Shown here: positions 17,858 to 25,294 of the stretch, piece by piece
Layout: every line of letters starts with the position of its first letter
How positions within the stretch are numbered: the stretch's first letter is position 1
NCBI RefSeq assembly: GCF_004028635.1
Contig: NZ_ML138678.1
Coordinates: 682,001 to 746,000, forward strand
Reading direction: 5' to 3'
Length of the DNA stretch: 64,000 bases
Source: Streptomyces cyaneus
GTDB lineage: Bacteria; Actinomycetota; Actinomycetes; Streptomycetales; Streptomycetaceae
Notes under the pieces: generated by a model
Databases searched by the model: none
What the model was told of the DNA's origin: nothing
What the model saw: only the letters and a program-made list of their open reading frames with translations
Program-made: the position numbers and the translations under genes

Positions 17858-18597
17858 CGACCACTCCTGTGAAACCCCCCGAACTGCGCGACTTCTACGA
17901 GAACCCCGCCGTCCCCGTCGCCTCCGGCACCCCCCGCAGCCGCCGCCAGGCCCGCATGCTCGCCGACGCCCTGGGCCCGGCGGCAGCGGGCGGCACCCGC
18001 ACGATCCTCGACATCGGCTGCGGCGACGGCACCGCCGCGGCCACCGCCGCCCCCTTCCTCCCCGTCCCCGGTCACCGCATCGTCGGCATCGACTGGTCCC
18101 AGGACGCCCTGCGCCGGGCCCGCACCCGGATCCCGTACGCCGTCCGCGGTGAACTCACCGGCGGCGGGCTGCCGTTCAGGGCCGGAGCCGCCGACGCCGT
18201 GCTGTTCAGCGAGGTGATCGAGCACCTCGTCGACCCGGACGCCGCCCTGGACGAGATCCGCCGCGTGCTGCGCCCCGGCGGCCACCTCATGCTCTCCACC
18301 CCGAACCTGGCCGCCTGGTACAACCGCGCCCTGCTGCTGGCGGGCGTACAGCCGGTGTTCTCGGAGGTCAGCCTGCGGGGCATCCACGGCCGGCCGGGAC
18401 GGGAGGTCGTAGGACATCTGCGGCTCTACACCGCCCGTGCGCTACGGGAGTTCGTGGCGGCGTCCGGTTTCGAGGTCGTACGAGTCGCGGGCGCGCCCTT
18501 CCACGGCGTACCGCGCGCCCTGCGCCCCCTCGACAGGCTGGCCTGCGCCAGACCATCACTGGCTTCGATCCTGCTACTGCACGCACGAAGGACGTAG
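17854..18597 (+). CDS. Class I SAM-dependent methyltransferase
   Basis: 247 residues: motif I ILDIGCGDGTAAATAAPFL, IVGIDWSQDALRRAR, then GGGLPFRAGAADAVLFSEVIEHLVDPDAALDEIRRVLRPGGHLMLSTPNLAAWYNR. The Asn-Leu-Ala-Ala-Trp segment is typical of methyltransferases acting on sugars or polyprenol-linked substrates. GTG 17854 overlaps the acyltransferase stop as GTGA. It is the second such enzyme in the operon and is not a close copy of the first. Confidence 0.87.
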   Translation: MTTTPVKPPELRDFYENPAVPVASGTPRSRRQARMLADALGPAAAGGTRTILDIGCGDGTAAATAAPFLPVPGHRIVGIDWSQDALRRARTRIPYAVRGELTGGGLPFRAGAADAVLFSEVIEHLVDPDAALDEIRRVLRPGGHLMLSTPNLAAWYNRALLLAGVQPVFSEVSLRGIHGRPGREVVGHLRLYTARALREFVAASGFEVVRVAGAPFHGVPRALRPLDRLACARPSLASILLLHARRT

Positions 18598-18610
18598 GGG
18601 GGCGGGGACC

Positions 18611-19555
18611 ATGTGGTGGGGAGTGGCCGCGGCCCTGATGGCGAACACCCTGTACAGCCTCGGTTTCGTCCTGGAGAAACGGGCGCTCACCGCACTCCCG
18701 CAGGTGAGCATCCGGCAACCCGCCCGGCTGCTGCGGCTGGTGCTCGGCAGCCCGCTGTGGATCGGCGGCTCGCTCGCTCTCGCCGCCGGTTTCGGAGCAC
18801 AGCTCGTCGTCTACCGCACCCTGCCGATCGCCGCCGCGCAGGGCATCTTCGTCTCCGGCCTCGTGCTGCTCGTGCTGCTCTCGGCGCGCCTGCTGGGCGA
18901 GGAGACCAGCGGGCGGGAGCGGTACGCGATCGGCGTGATCCTCGCCGCGCTGCTGATGGTCGTGCTGTCGCTGCGGGACGGACCCGACGGCGGGGAGAGC
19001 GTCGGGCGGGCCGCCCCGTATCCGCTGATCCTGCTGGTGTGCGTGCCGTCGCTGGCGGCGGGCGTGTGGCTGTACAACTCCGCCGAGCGCAGGGCCCGGC
19101 ACCGGCACCGGCTGCCGACGACCGGCGTCGAGTACGGCGTGGCGGTGGGGCTGCTGTACGGGGTCAGTTCGCTGGCCATCAAGGGGGTGTCGAGCTACCT
19201 GACGGCCAGCGGAATCGGCGGGGCGCTCCTTGCCCTGCTGCGCTCCCCGTACCCGTACCTCCTCCTCTTCACCGGCGCCTTCGGACTGGTCATGTCGCAG
19301 GCGGCACTGCAACGCTGCCGGGCCTCGCTGATCGTGCCGGTGTGCACGACGGTGACATGCCTGTACACGGCAGTGCTGGGCACGCTGTCGTTCGGCGAGG
19401 CGCTGCCGGAGGACCCGCTGCGGCTGGCGCTGCGGGTCGCGGGTACGGCGCTCGCCCTCGCCGTACTGCTGTCGATGCCGAGGCACGACCGCCCCCCACC
19501 AACGCCCTCGCCTCCTCAACCCCCCATCGGTGCCAAGGAGTTGACGCCACCATGA
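18611..19555 (+). CDS. DMT/EamA-like integral membrane transporter
   Basis: 314 residues with about ten hydrophobic helices arranged as two five-helix halves, beginning MWWGVAAALMANTLYSLGFVLEKRAL. The conserved FVLEKRAL and AQGIFVSGLVLLVLLSARLLGEE segments fit EamA/DMT-type exporters. ATG 18611 is preceded by a GGGG-rich site. It ends with an ATGA overlap into the Trm112 gene. In this context it could flip or export a glycan precursor; that role is inferred. Confidence 0.8.
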   Translation: MWWGVAAALMANTLYSLGFVLEKRALTALPQVSIRQPARLLRLVLGSPLWIGGSLALAAGFGAQLVVYRTLPIAAAQGIFVSGLVLLVLLSARLLGEETSGRERYAIGVILAALLMVVLSLRDGPDGGESVGRAAPYPLILLVCVPSLAAGVWLYNSAERRARHRHRLPTTGVEYGVAVGLLYGVSSLAIKGVSSYLTASGIGGALLALLRSPYPYLLLFTGAFGLVMSQAALQRCRASLIVPVCTTVTCLYTAVLGTLSFGEALPEDPLRLALRVAGTALALAVLLSMPRHDRPPPTPSPPQPPIGAKELTPP

Positions 19556-19782
19556 AACCGGACGACCCCCTGCTCCAGATCCTGGCGTGTCCCCTCGACA
19601 AGGGGCAGCTGCACCTCGTCGTACCTGCTCAAGAGGCGGAAGAGCGCTCCGAGGCGCTGTACAACCCACGCCTGCGCCGCCGCTACCCGATCATCGACGG
19701 CATCCCACAGCTGCTGCCGGCCTCCGGGGAACAGGTCTCCGACGACGAACACGAGGAACTCCTCAAACGGATGGTCCCATGA
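19552..19782 (+). CDS. Trm112-family small protein
   Basis: 76 residues. The Trm112/UPF0434 pattern is visible: LLQILACPLDKGQLHLV, YNPRLRRRYPIIDGIPQLLP. Only one Cys remains of the zinc pair seen in some members. Trm112 proteins activate class I methyltransferases in eukaryotes and archaea. Here the gene overlaps an FkbM methyltransferase by four bases and lies in an operon with two others, so a partner role is plausible but unproven in bacteria. Confidence 0.85.
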   Translation: MKPDDPLLQILACPLDKGQLHLVVPAQEAEERSEALYNPRLRRRYPIIDGIPQLLPASGEQVSDDEHEELLKRMVP

Positions 19783-20582
19783 CCCTGGCTGCGCGTATCG
19801 CCCCTCTGTTGCCCACCCGCCTGGTCGCCGCCGTGGCCCGGGCCGTGTACCCGCGCTTCGAGCCGGAGCTGGCGCGGCTGGCGGAACTGTGCCCCGCCGG
19901 GTGCGGGACGGCCGTGGACGTCGGCGGCTGGTACGGCCCGTGGACGCGGCGGCTGTCGAGACGGGCACGCCGGGTGGTGACCGTGGAACCGGTCCCTCAC
20001 CTGGCGCGACTCCTCGCGGCGACGGCCCCGCCCAACGTCCGGGTCGTGCAGGCCGCTGCCGCCGAGCGCCCCGGCACGGCCCGGCTCTGGCTGCCGCCGC
20101 ACGACGCGGGCGACCGCGGGGTGTCCTCCCTGGTCCGGCGGAACATCCACGCCACGGCGCTGCCGGTCGGCTGTGTCACCCTCGACGAACTCGGCCTCAA
20201 GGACGTCGGGTTCGTCAAGGTCGACGTCGACGGCAGCGAGCTCGCGGTGCTGCGCGGCGCGACCGGCATCCTGGCACGCGACCGGCCCGCCCTGTTCATC
20301 GAGCTGGAGTCCCGCATCCAGCCGATCGGCCCGGTGGTGACGTATCTGTCGCTGCTCGGCTACGACGGCTGGGTCCTGCCCGGCCGCGACTGGGTGCCCC
20401 TGAGCCGCTTCCCGCTGGAGAGCCACCAGGAAGAGACCTCGTACGTGGTCACCCAGGGCCTGCTGCGCCGGGTCCTGCCCTTCCGAGGCCCGCGGTACGT
20501 CAATTCGGTCCTCTTCCTCCCCGACGGCCGCCGCCCGATCGGCGACCATGGAGCGCATGCCCTCCGGAAAGCACCCCGCTAG
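19779..20582 (+). CDS. FkbM-family methyltransferase
   Basis: 267 residues with GTAVDVGGWYGPWTRRL (motif I), RVVTVEPVPHLARLLAA, and the FkbM hallmark DVGFVKVDVDGSELAVLRGA. FkbM enzymes O-methylate sugars and polyketides. The start overlaps Trm112 (ATGA). The 3' end is overlapped by the next reading frame by 35 bases. Probably decorates the glycan made by this locus. Confidence 0.88.
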   Translation: MTLAARIAPLLPTRLVAAVARAVYPRFEPELARLAELCPAGCGTAVDVGGWYGPWTRRLSRRARRVVTVEPVPHLARLLAATAPPNVRVVQAAAAERPGTARLWLPPHDAGDRGVSSLVRRNIHATALPVGCVTLDELGLKDVGFVKVDVDGSELAVLRGATGILARDRPALFIELESRIQPIGPVVTYLSLLGYDGWVLPGRDWVPLSRFPLESHQEETSYVVTQGLLRRVLPFRGPRYVNSVLFLPDGRRPIGDHGAHALRKAPR

Positions 20583-21168
20583 CGGCGGCCCGAACCCCGC
20601 CGGACCCTTCACCCCGCTCCACTTCCAGCTGGTGCTGCTGCGCCGCATGGCCGACCACAACCCGGACCTGGTGGAGGACGCCCGCCGTGAACTGGGCGTC
20701 TCCCTCGCCGACATGCGCGAGGCGAACAAGCGCTGGCAGGCGATGGTCCGCTCCCCCCGCTCCCGGGCCGCCGCCTCCCGGTACCGCTCGGTGTTCGGCA
20801 AGCCCGAGTCGGTGATCTCCCGCAAGGTCGGCGACCTCGAGTGCGAGGCCTGGCTGTGGCCGGTGCCGCTCTGGCCCGACCTGCGTTTCGAGGTGCTGCT
20901 CGCCCCGAACGGCGCGGTGTGGAACGAGTGGCTGGTGCGCGCCCCGGACGCCGAGAGCCCGCCCCTGCGCACCCTCGCCGACCTCACCCCCTGGTCCTGC
21001 ACGGTCGACGAGGCGGCCCGCGCCTTCGCCCCCGCCCGCCCCTTGGAGGGCACGGCCCCGACGCGCTGGGGCCTGGCCTTCACCGCGCCGGACGGGGAGG
21101 GGGTGCGGCGGGGGGTGGTGGCCGAGTTCACGTGGGGGTTGCTGCAGCGGGTGGCGGTCGACGATTAG
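20548..21168 (+). CDS. Conserved hypothetical protein
   Basis: 206 residues, no signal or membrane helix. It contains FTPLHFQLVLLRRMADHNPDLVEDARRELGVSLADMREANKRWQAMVRSPRSRAA, a helical N-terminal half, and a beta-rich C-terminal half (LWPVPLWPDLRFEVLLAPNGAVWNEWLVRA). I do not recognise the family. ATG 20548 lies inside the FkbM gene; ATG 20557 is an alternative. It is the last gene of the glycan run, before a hairpin. Confidence 0.7.
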   Translation: MERMPSGKHPASGGPNPAGPFTPLHFQLVLLRRMADHNPDLVEDARRELGVSLADMREANKRWQAMVRSPRSRAAASRYRSVFGKPESVISRKVGDLECEAWLWPVPLWPDLRFEVLLAPNGAVWNEWLVRAPDAESPPLRTLADLTPWSCTVDEAARAFAPARPLEGTAPTRWGLAFTAPDGEGVRRGVVAEFTWGLLQRVAVDD

Positions 21169-21200
21169 GGCCTGCCCGGCGGACCTTGCCGGACAGGCCC
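21168..21200. terminator. Hairpin between convergent genes
   Basis: GGGCCTG at 21168-21174 and CAGGCCC at 21194-21200 form a stem extended inward by CCGGC/GCCGG. It lies between the end of the glycan operon and the end of the convergent DUF1062 gene, so it can serve both. Confidence 0.65.
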
Positions 21201-21217
21201 CTGGTCCCGCGGAGGGC

Positions 21218-21775
21218 TCAGCGCTTGAGCGTGAAGGTGAAGTCGCCGGAGAGCTTGCCGCTCAGCCGGACCGCCGAAACGAGCTTGCCCTCCGTGATCA
21301 GCCTCTCGACCTCGGCCCGCGAAAGACCGCAACCTTCAGCGATCAGCCGCACCGGCCGGACGGGGATCCGCGCCGCGAAGCGGACCGACACATCGATCGC
21401 ATCGCCCACCTCACGGTCCAGGTGATCCGACCCGCCGGTGTCGAGGCGCCAGGCGCCCGCCCAGTCGAGGGCTATGCGATTACGGCACCGCACGGCCGGA
21501 TCCTGAAGCAACTCGGCTGCCAGGCCGGGGTCGTTGTCGTGCATCCGGTCCAGCAGCTCAGGTCGTACGGAGCGCACATTCATCCGCTCCAGGACCGTGA
21601 GCTTTGCCGTGTCCCCGCAAGCGGTACAGAGCACGAGGACCCAGGCGTCGAGGAGCTTGTGGTTGGCGTTGACGCGAAACTTGCCGTTTGCCCGGAACCG
21701 CTCGGACGCGCACGTGTGGCAACGGCGGAGAACGGTCGGCAGGCAAGTGGGCATGACAACCCAGTTGTTGAGCAC
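21218..21775 (-). CDS. DUF1062 family protein
   Basis: 185 residues. The N-terminal MLNNWVVMPTCLPTVLRRCHTCASERFRANGKFRVNANHKLLDAWVLVLCTACGDT contains two CxxC pairs, probably a zinc ribbon, followed by KLTVLERMNVRSV and a C-terminal GLSRAEVERLITEGKLV segment that looks like an S4-type RNA-binding motif. These features match DUF1062. GTG 21775 is chosen because the conserved sequence starts there, despite no obvious ribosome binding site. Confidence 0.85.
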   Translation of the reverse strand: MLNNWVVMPTCLPTVLRRCHTCASERFRANGKFRVNANHKLLDAWVLVLCTACGDTAKLTVLERMNVRSVRPELLDRMHDNDPGLAAELLQDPAVRCRNRIALDWAGAWRLDTGGSDHLDREVGDAIDVSVRFAARIPVRPVRLIAEGCGLSRAEVERLITEGKLVSAVRLSGKLSGDFTFTLKR

Positions 21776-21989
21776 AGAAGTACACCGGTTTCAGTGAGAA
21801 GTCCGCAGCAAAAAGCAGCGCGGCGCACATGCGCGACGCGCGACACATCAGCTCTCGGGAGGTCTCACACGGTGTACAACGGCACGTCCTTGCCTGGGCG
21901 ACTCGGTTCGGCAGCACGGTAACGGCGCACGGCGGCGCCGCTCCACTGGTTTTCGAGCGCCTCGGCGACCAGCGACCAACGGTTGGTGA

Positions 21990-22868
21990 CTAACGGTTGG
22001 CGGCCGCCGCCAGGATCGCCTCGACCACCCGCGGCACCGACCCGGGGTGCAGTGAGAGGAAGAGGCTCGGCTCGACGAGTTCCAGCTCCATCACCCGGGG
22101 CTGCCCGTCCTCCCCGTCGACGAGGTCCACGCGCGCGTACAGCAGCTCGGGCGCGTTCGGTACGGCGGCCAGGGCGCGCTCGGCGACGGTGAGTTCGGCC
22201 GGGGTCGGGGTCCAGGGCTCGAGGCCGGGGTGGGCGATCTTGCGCTCGTCGTAGGGCGTGCCGGGAGTGAGGATGGCGCCCTTGCGGCTGGCGTGCAGCA
22301 GCCGGCCGCCGTAGAACTGCAGCGCCCGTTCCCCGCTGACGTCGATGCCCCGCACATACGGCTGCACCATCGCGGTGAACCCCTCCGCGTGCATCCGCGC
22401 GACCTGCCGTACGGCCGTGTCGTGCTCGTCGGGCCGGTACCGGGCGGCGAAGCGCGCGCCCGCGCCCGAGGTGGGCTTGATGACGTACTCGTGGTCGACG
22501 GGGAGGCCGTCGACGTCGTCACCGGGGGCGAGGTAGCGGGTGGGCACGACCGGCACCCCGGCGTCGGCGAGATCGCCGAGGTACCGCTTGTCGGCGTTCC
22601 ACCGCACCACGTCGGCCGGATTCGCGAGCCGGGTCGCCTTGCCGCACCGCTCCGCCCACGCCAGGAACTCCGCCGCCCGCCAGCTGTAGTCCCAGGTGGA
22701 GCGGATCACGGCGAGGTCGTACCCGCCCCAGTCGGCCTGCTCGTCGTCCCAGGCCACGGAGTCCGCCTCGGCCCCGGCGTCCCGCAGCGCGCGCACCAGC
22801 ACGGGGAGGTCGCGGTCGACGGCGACCTCGGGGCCGGGGCGGCAGGTGACGAGGGCTATGCGGGGCAC
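21990..22868 (-). CDS. ATP-grasp domain protein
   Basis: 292 residues. ATP-grasp features: N-terminal pre-ATP fold (RIALVTCRPGPEVAVDRDLPVLVRAL), WDYSWRAAEFLAWAER, then YVIKPTSGAGARFAARY for nucleotide binding and RVDLVDGEDGQPRVMELELVEPSLFL for metal ligands. Such enzymes join a carboxylate to an amine or thiol via acyl phosphate; the substrates are unknown. GTG 22868 has AAGGAG six bases upstream. It is divergent from the MerR-PP2C gene and stands alone. Confidence 0.87.
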   Translation of the reverse strand: MPRIALVTCRPGPEVAVDRDLPVLVRALRDAGAEADSVAWDDEQADWGGYDLAVIRSTWDYSWRAAEFLAWAERCGKATRLANPADVVRWNADKRYLGDLADAGVPVVPTRYLAPGDDVDGLPVDHEYVIKPTSGAGARFAARYRPDEHDTAVRQVARMHAEGFTAMVQPYVRGIDVSGERALQFYGGRLLHASRKGAILTPGTPYDERKIAHPGLEPWTPTPAELTVAERALAAVPNAPELLYARVDLVDGEDGQPRVMELELVEPSLFLSLHPGSVPRVVEAILAAAANR

Positions 22869-22941
22869 GGTGGGCTCCTTCGGACGAAACGGTCGGGCGG
22901 ATCGCAGGCTAACAACCACGTCCGCAACCGAAACAGCTCGC

Positions 22942-22972
22942 TTGACCTTCACCTTCGGTGAAGCCACAGCAT
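22942..22972 (+). promoter_or_regulatory. MerR-type promoter with 19-base spacer and dyad
   Basis: TTGACC (22942-22947) is separated from CAGCAT (22967-22972) by 19 bases, the stretched spacing typical of MerR-regulated promoters. The spacer contains a perfect inverted repeat CTTCACC-TTC-GGTGAAG (22947-22963). The gene 80 bases downstream encodes a MerR-domain protein, so autoregulation is likely. Confidence 0.6.
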
Positions 22973-23051
22973 CGGAGCGAGGAGCCGGCAGGGATCGAGA
23001 ACGGCAACGGGAACGGCTCAGGGATCGGGACGGGATCAGGACGGGATCGGG

Positions 23052-24119
23052 ATGCGCAAGGACATGCTGACGATCGGCGCCTTCGCCAAGGCCTGCCGGC
23101 TGTCACCGAAGGCACTGCGGCTCTACGACGAGCTGGAGTTGCTGAAGCCCCACCGGGTCGACCCGGACACCGGGTACCGCTACTACGCCGTCGAGCAGCT
23201 GGAGCAGGCCCGGCTGGTGGCGTGGCTGCGACGGCTGGGCATGCCGCTGGCCCTGATCCGTCAGGTGTGCGCACTGCGACCGGCCGACGCCGCCCGCGAG
23301 ATCCGCGCCTACTGGGCGCAGGTCGAGGCGGAGACGGCGGCGCGTCGGGATCTGGCCGCGTTCCTCGCAGAACAACTGCTCGCGACATCGAGGAAGGACA
23401 CCACCATGCTGGAGCTTCACTACTCCGCCCACTCCGACCGCGGCCGGGTCCGCCCCGCCAACCAGGACACGGCCTACGCGGGCACCCGGCTGCTCGCGGT
23501 GGCCGACGGCTGCGGCCCGGCGGGCGCGCCCGCGAGCAGCGCCGCGGTGGAGGCGCTGCGTTTCCTGGACTCGGCGGAACTCCCGGCCGGGAACGTGCTC
23601 AACCTGCTGGAGGAGGCGGTACAGGGCGCGACGGAGGCGGTCCGGGACGCGACGAACGGCACGGAGGAGTCGGGTACGACCCTCACCGCCCTGCTGTGGA
23701 CGGGCTCACGCCTCGCCCTGGTCCACATCGGGGACTCCCGTGCGTATCTGCTGCGCGACGGCGCCCTGTTCCGCATCACCCACGATCACACGGTGGTCCA
23801 GTCGATGATCGACGAGGGCCGCCTGACCGCGGAGGAGGCGACGTCCCACCCCCAGCGCATGCTGCTCCTCAAGGCCCTGTCCTCCACCGCCCCCGCGGTC
23901 CCCGACCTCCGCCTCCAGGACACCGAACCCGGCGACCGCTATCTCCTCTGCTCCGACGGCCTGTCCCGCGTCGTCCCCGACGCCCGCATCCGGCACCTCC
24001 TCACCTCCGCCCCGGCCCCGGACACCGCCGTCCACGCCCTGATCGACGCGGCGAACGAGGCGGGCGGGCCGGACAACGTCAGCTGTGTGGTGGCGGACGT
24101 AGTGGAACGGGTGGCCTGA
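23052..24119 (+). CDS. MerR regulator fused to a PP2C-type phosphatase
   Basis: 355 residues. Residues 5-115 are a MerR domain (LTIGAFAKACRLSPKALRLYDELELLKPHRVDPDTGYRYY, followed by the dimerisation helix). Residues 121-352 are a PP2C/PPM phosphatase: HSDRGRVRPANQD139, LLAVADGCG with D152, SGTTLTALLW, VHIGDSRAYLLRDG, LLCSDGLSRVVPD and GGPDNVSCVVADV. The metal-binding Asp residues are present, so activity is plausible. The usual GMGG after the first Asp is changed to GCGPAG. A MerR-type dyad promoter lies upstream. It could couple dephosphorylation to transcription. Confidence 0.88.
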   Translation: MRKDMLTIGAFAKACRLSPKALRLYDELELLKPHRVDPDTGYRYYAVEQLEQARLVAWLRRLGMPLALIRQVCALRPADAAREIRAYWAQVEAETAARRDLAAFLAEQLLATSRKDTTMLELHYSAHSDRGRVRPANQDTAYAGTRLLAVADGCGPAGAPASSAAVEALRFLDSAELPAGNVLNLLEEAVQGATEAVRDATNGTEESGTTLTALLWTGSRLALVHIGDSRAYLLRDGALFRITHDHTVVQSMIDEGRLTAEEATSHPQRMLLLKALSSTAPAVPDLRLQDTEPGDRYLLCSDGLSRVVPDARIRHLLTSAPAPDTAVHALIDAANEAGGPDNVSCVVADVVERVA

Positions 24120-24171
24120 GGAATGAGGGTGAGACAAGGGCCGTGGTATCCCTGAGCCTTGCCGGAGCCTT

Positions 24172-24597
24172 CTAGGAGTCGGCGGCTGCCCTGCCGGCGG
24201 CACCGGATCCCGCCCCGGGGGACCTGCCGCCCAGCCCCGGGACCAGCACCGCCGCCACCGCCAGGTGCATCACAGCGAGGGAGACCCGGGTGCCGCCGTC
24301 CATGCCGTCGCCGATGAACGGCAGGAAGGACACGGCCAGTACGGCGCCGGCCACCCCGGTCCAGATGGCGCGGGCGCGCCGCGCCCCGAATCGCTCCAGG
24401 GCGGCCAGCAGTCCCCAGCCGGAGAGCGACGCGAGCAGTGCGACGACCGCCACGGGCACGGCGCCGATGTCGAGCGTCTGCTCGCCGTCGGCGATCCGCA
24501 GCCGGTGCCCCAGCAGTGGGTCCGCGACCAGCCACACCAGGACGGGGGCCAGGACGGCCAGGGCCGTGACCCCCAGACGCCTTCTCCGCGCGCTCAC
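24172..24597 (-). CDS. DUF6069-like membrane protein
   Basis: 141 residues with four hydrophobic helices (VTALAVLAPVLVWLV, VPVAVVALLASLSGWGLLAAL, AIWTGVAGAVLAVSFLPFI, ALAVMHLAVAAVLVPGL) and a short Gly/Ala tail. The helix pattern and the GWGLLAALERFG and HLAVAAVLVPGL segments fit DUF6069. GTG 24597 overlaps the TetR stop by four bases, so it is the second gene of the TetR operon and probably a target of that repressor. Confidence 0.75.
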   Translation of the reverse strand: MSARRRRLGVTALAVLAPVLVWLVADPLLGHRLRIADGEQTLDIGAVPVAVVALLASLSGWGLLAALERFGARRARAIWTGVAGAVLAVSFLPFIGDGMDGGTRVSLAVMHLAVAAVLVPGLGGRSPGAGSGAAGRAAADS

Positions 24598-25205
24598 TTG
24601 GCGTCCCCCGAGAGCGCCCCGTGCAGGAAGACCTCCACCAGCTCCTGCGGGGTCAGATCGGGCTCGTCCTCCGTACGCGGCTGGGTGAAGAGCAGTCCGA
24701 AGAAGAGGGCCGCGATCTGCTCCGGCGGTCGGCGCAGGGAGGCCTTTTCGGGCTCCAGCAGCTCCGCGAGGGCCGCGCGGATACGGGTCGTCGACTCGTC
24801 GCGGCCCGCGCCCCGCACCGTGCCGGGGTGCTTGCCGCCGCGATGCCCCAGCGAGCCGAGGATCGCGCCCATCCTGGACATGTGCGCCTGCAGCGCCTCG
24901 GCCGCCTCAGCGAGCCGGTCGGGCAGCGGCTGGGACACGTCGATCGCGTCGAGCTCGCGGACCGCGTGCTCGGGGGAGAGCGCCTCGGCCACGCAGGCCT
25001 GCAGCAGCTCGTCCTTGTCGGCGAAGACCCGGAAGATCGTGCCCTCGCCGATGCCCGCGGCGCGGGCGATCTTCGCGGTCGTCACCGCGGCGCCGTACTC
25101 AGCGATCAGCGGGATCGCGGTCTGGATGATCATCGCGCGCCGCTGCTCCGGCGACATGCCGGGGGCGCGGCGGCGGGTGGTCTGGCTCTCCTTAGGCGCT
25201 GTCAT
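24594..25205 (-). CDS. TetR-family transcriptional repressor
   Basis: 203 residues. N-terminal HTH: IIQTAIPLIAEYGAAVTTAKIARAAGIGEGTIFRVFADKDELLQACV, a standard TetR helix-turn-helix. The C-terminal ligand domain is family-specific. ATG 25205 is taken; GTG 25211 is two codons upstream. The promoter region carries two perfect palindromes directly upstream (see next entry), so autorepression is very likely. It is co-transcribed with the small membrane protein gene. Confidence 0.92.
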   Translation of the reverse strand: MTAPKESQTTRRRAPGMSPEQRRAMIIQTAIPLIAEYGAAVTTAKIARAAGIGEGTIFRVFADKDELLQACVAEALSPEHAVRELDAIDVSQPLPDRLAEAAEALQAHMSRMGAILGSLGHRGGKHPGTVRGAGRDESTTRIRAALAELLEPEKASLRRPPEQIAALFFGLLFTQPRTEDEPDLTPQELVEVFLHGALSGDAK

Positions 25206-25219
25206 GACCACGAGAGTAC

Positions 25220-25259
25220 GGAGTGAGTACTCACTCCGTCAATGAGTGAGTACTCACTC
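25220..25259. promoter_or_regulatory. Tandem palindromic TetR operators
   Basis: GGAGTGAGTACTCACTCC (25220-25237) is an 18-base perfect palindrome. Its 16-base core GAGTGAGTACTCACTC is repeated exactly at 25244-25259. The centres are 23 bases apart, so two dimers would bind roughly the same face. They lie 15-54 bases upstream of tetR and 36 bases beyond the end of the acyltransferase gene. Confidence 0.8.
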
Positions 25260-25294
25260 CGCTCACTTTTGCCGTGCCCCGGGGACGAAACTGA

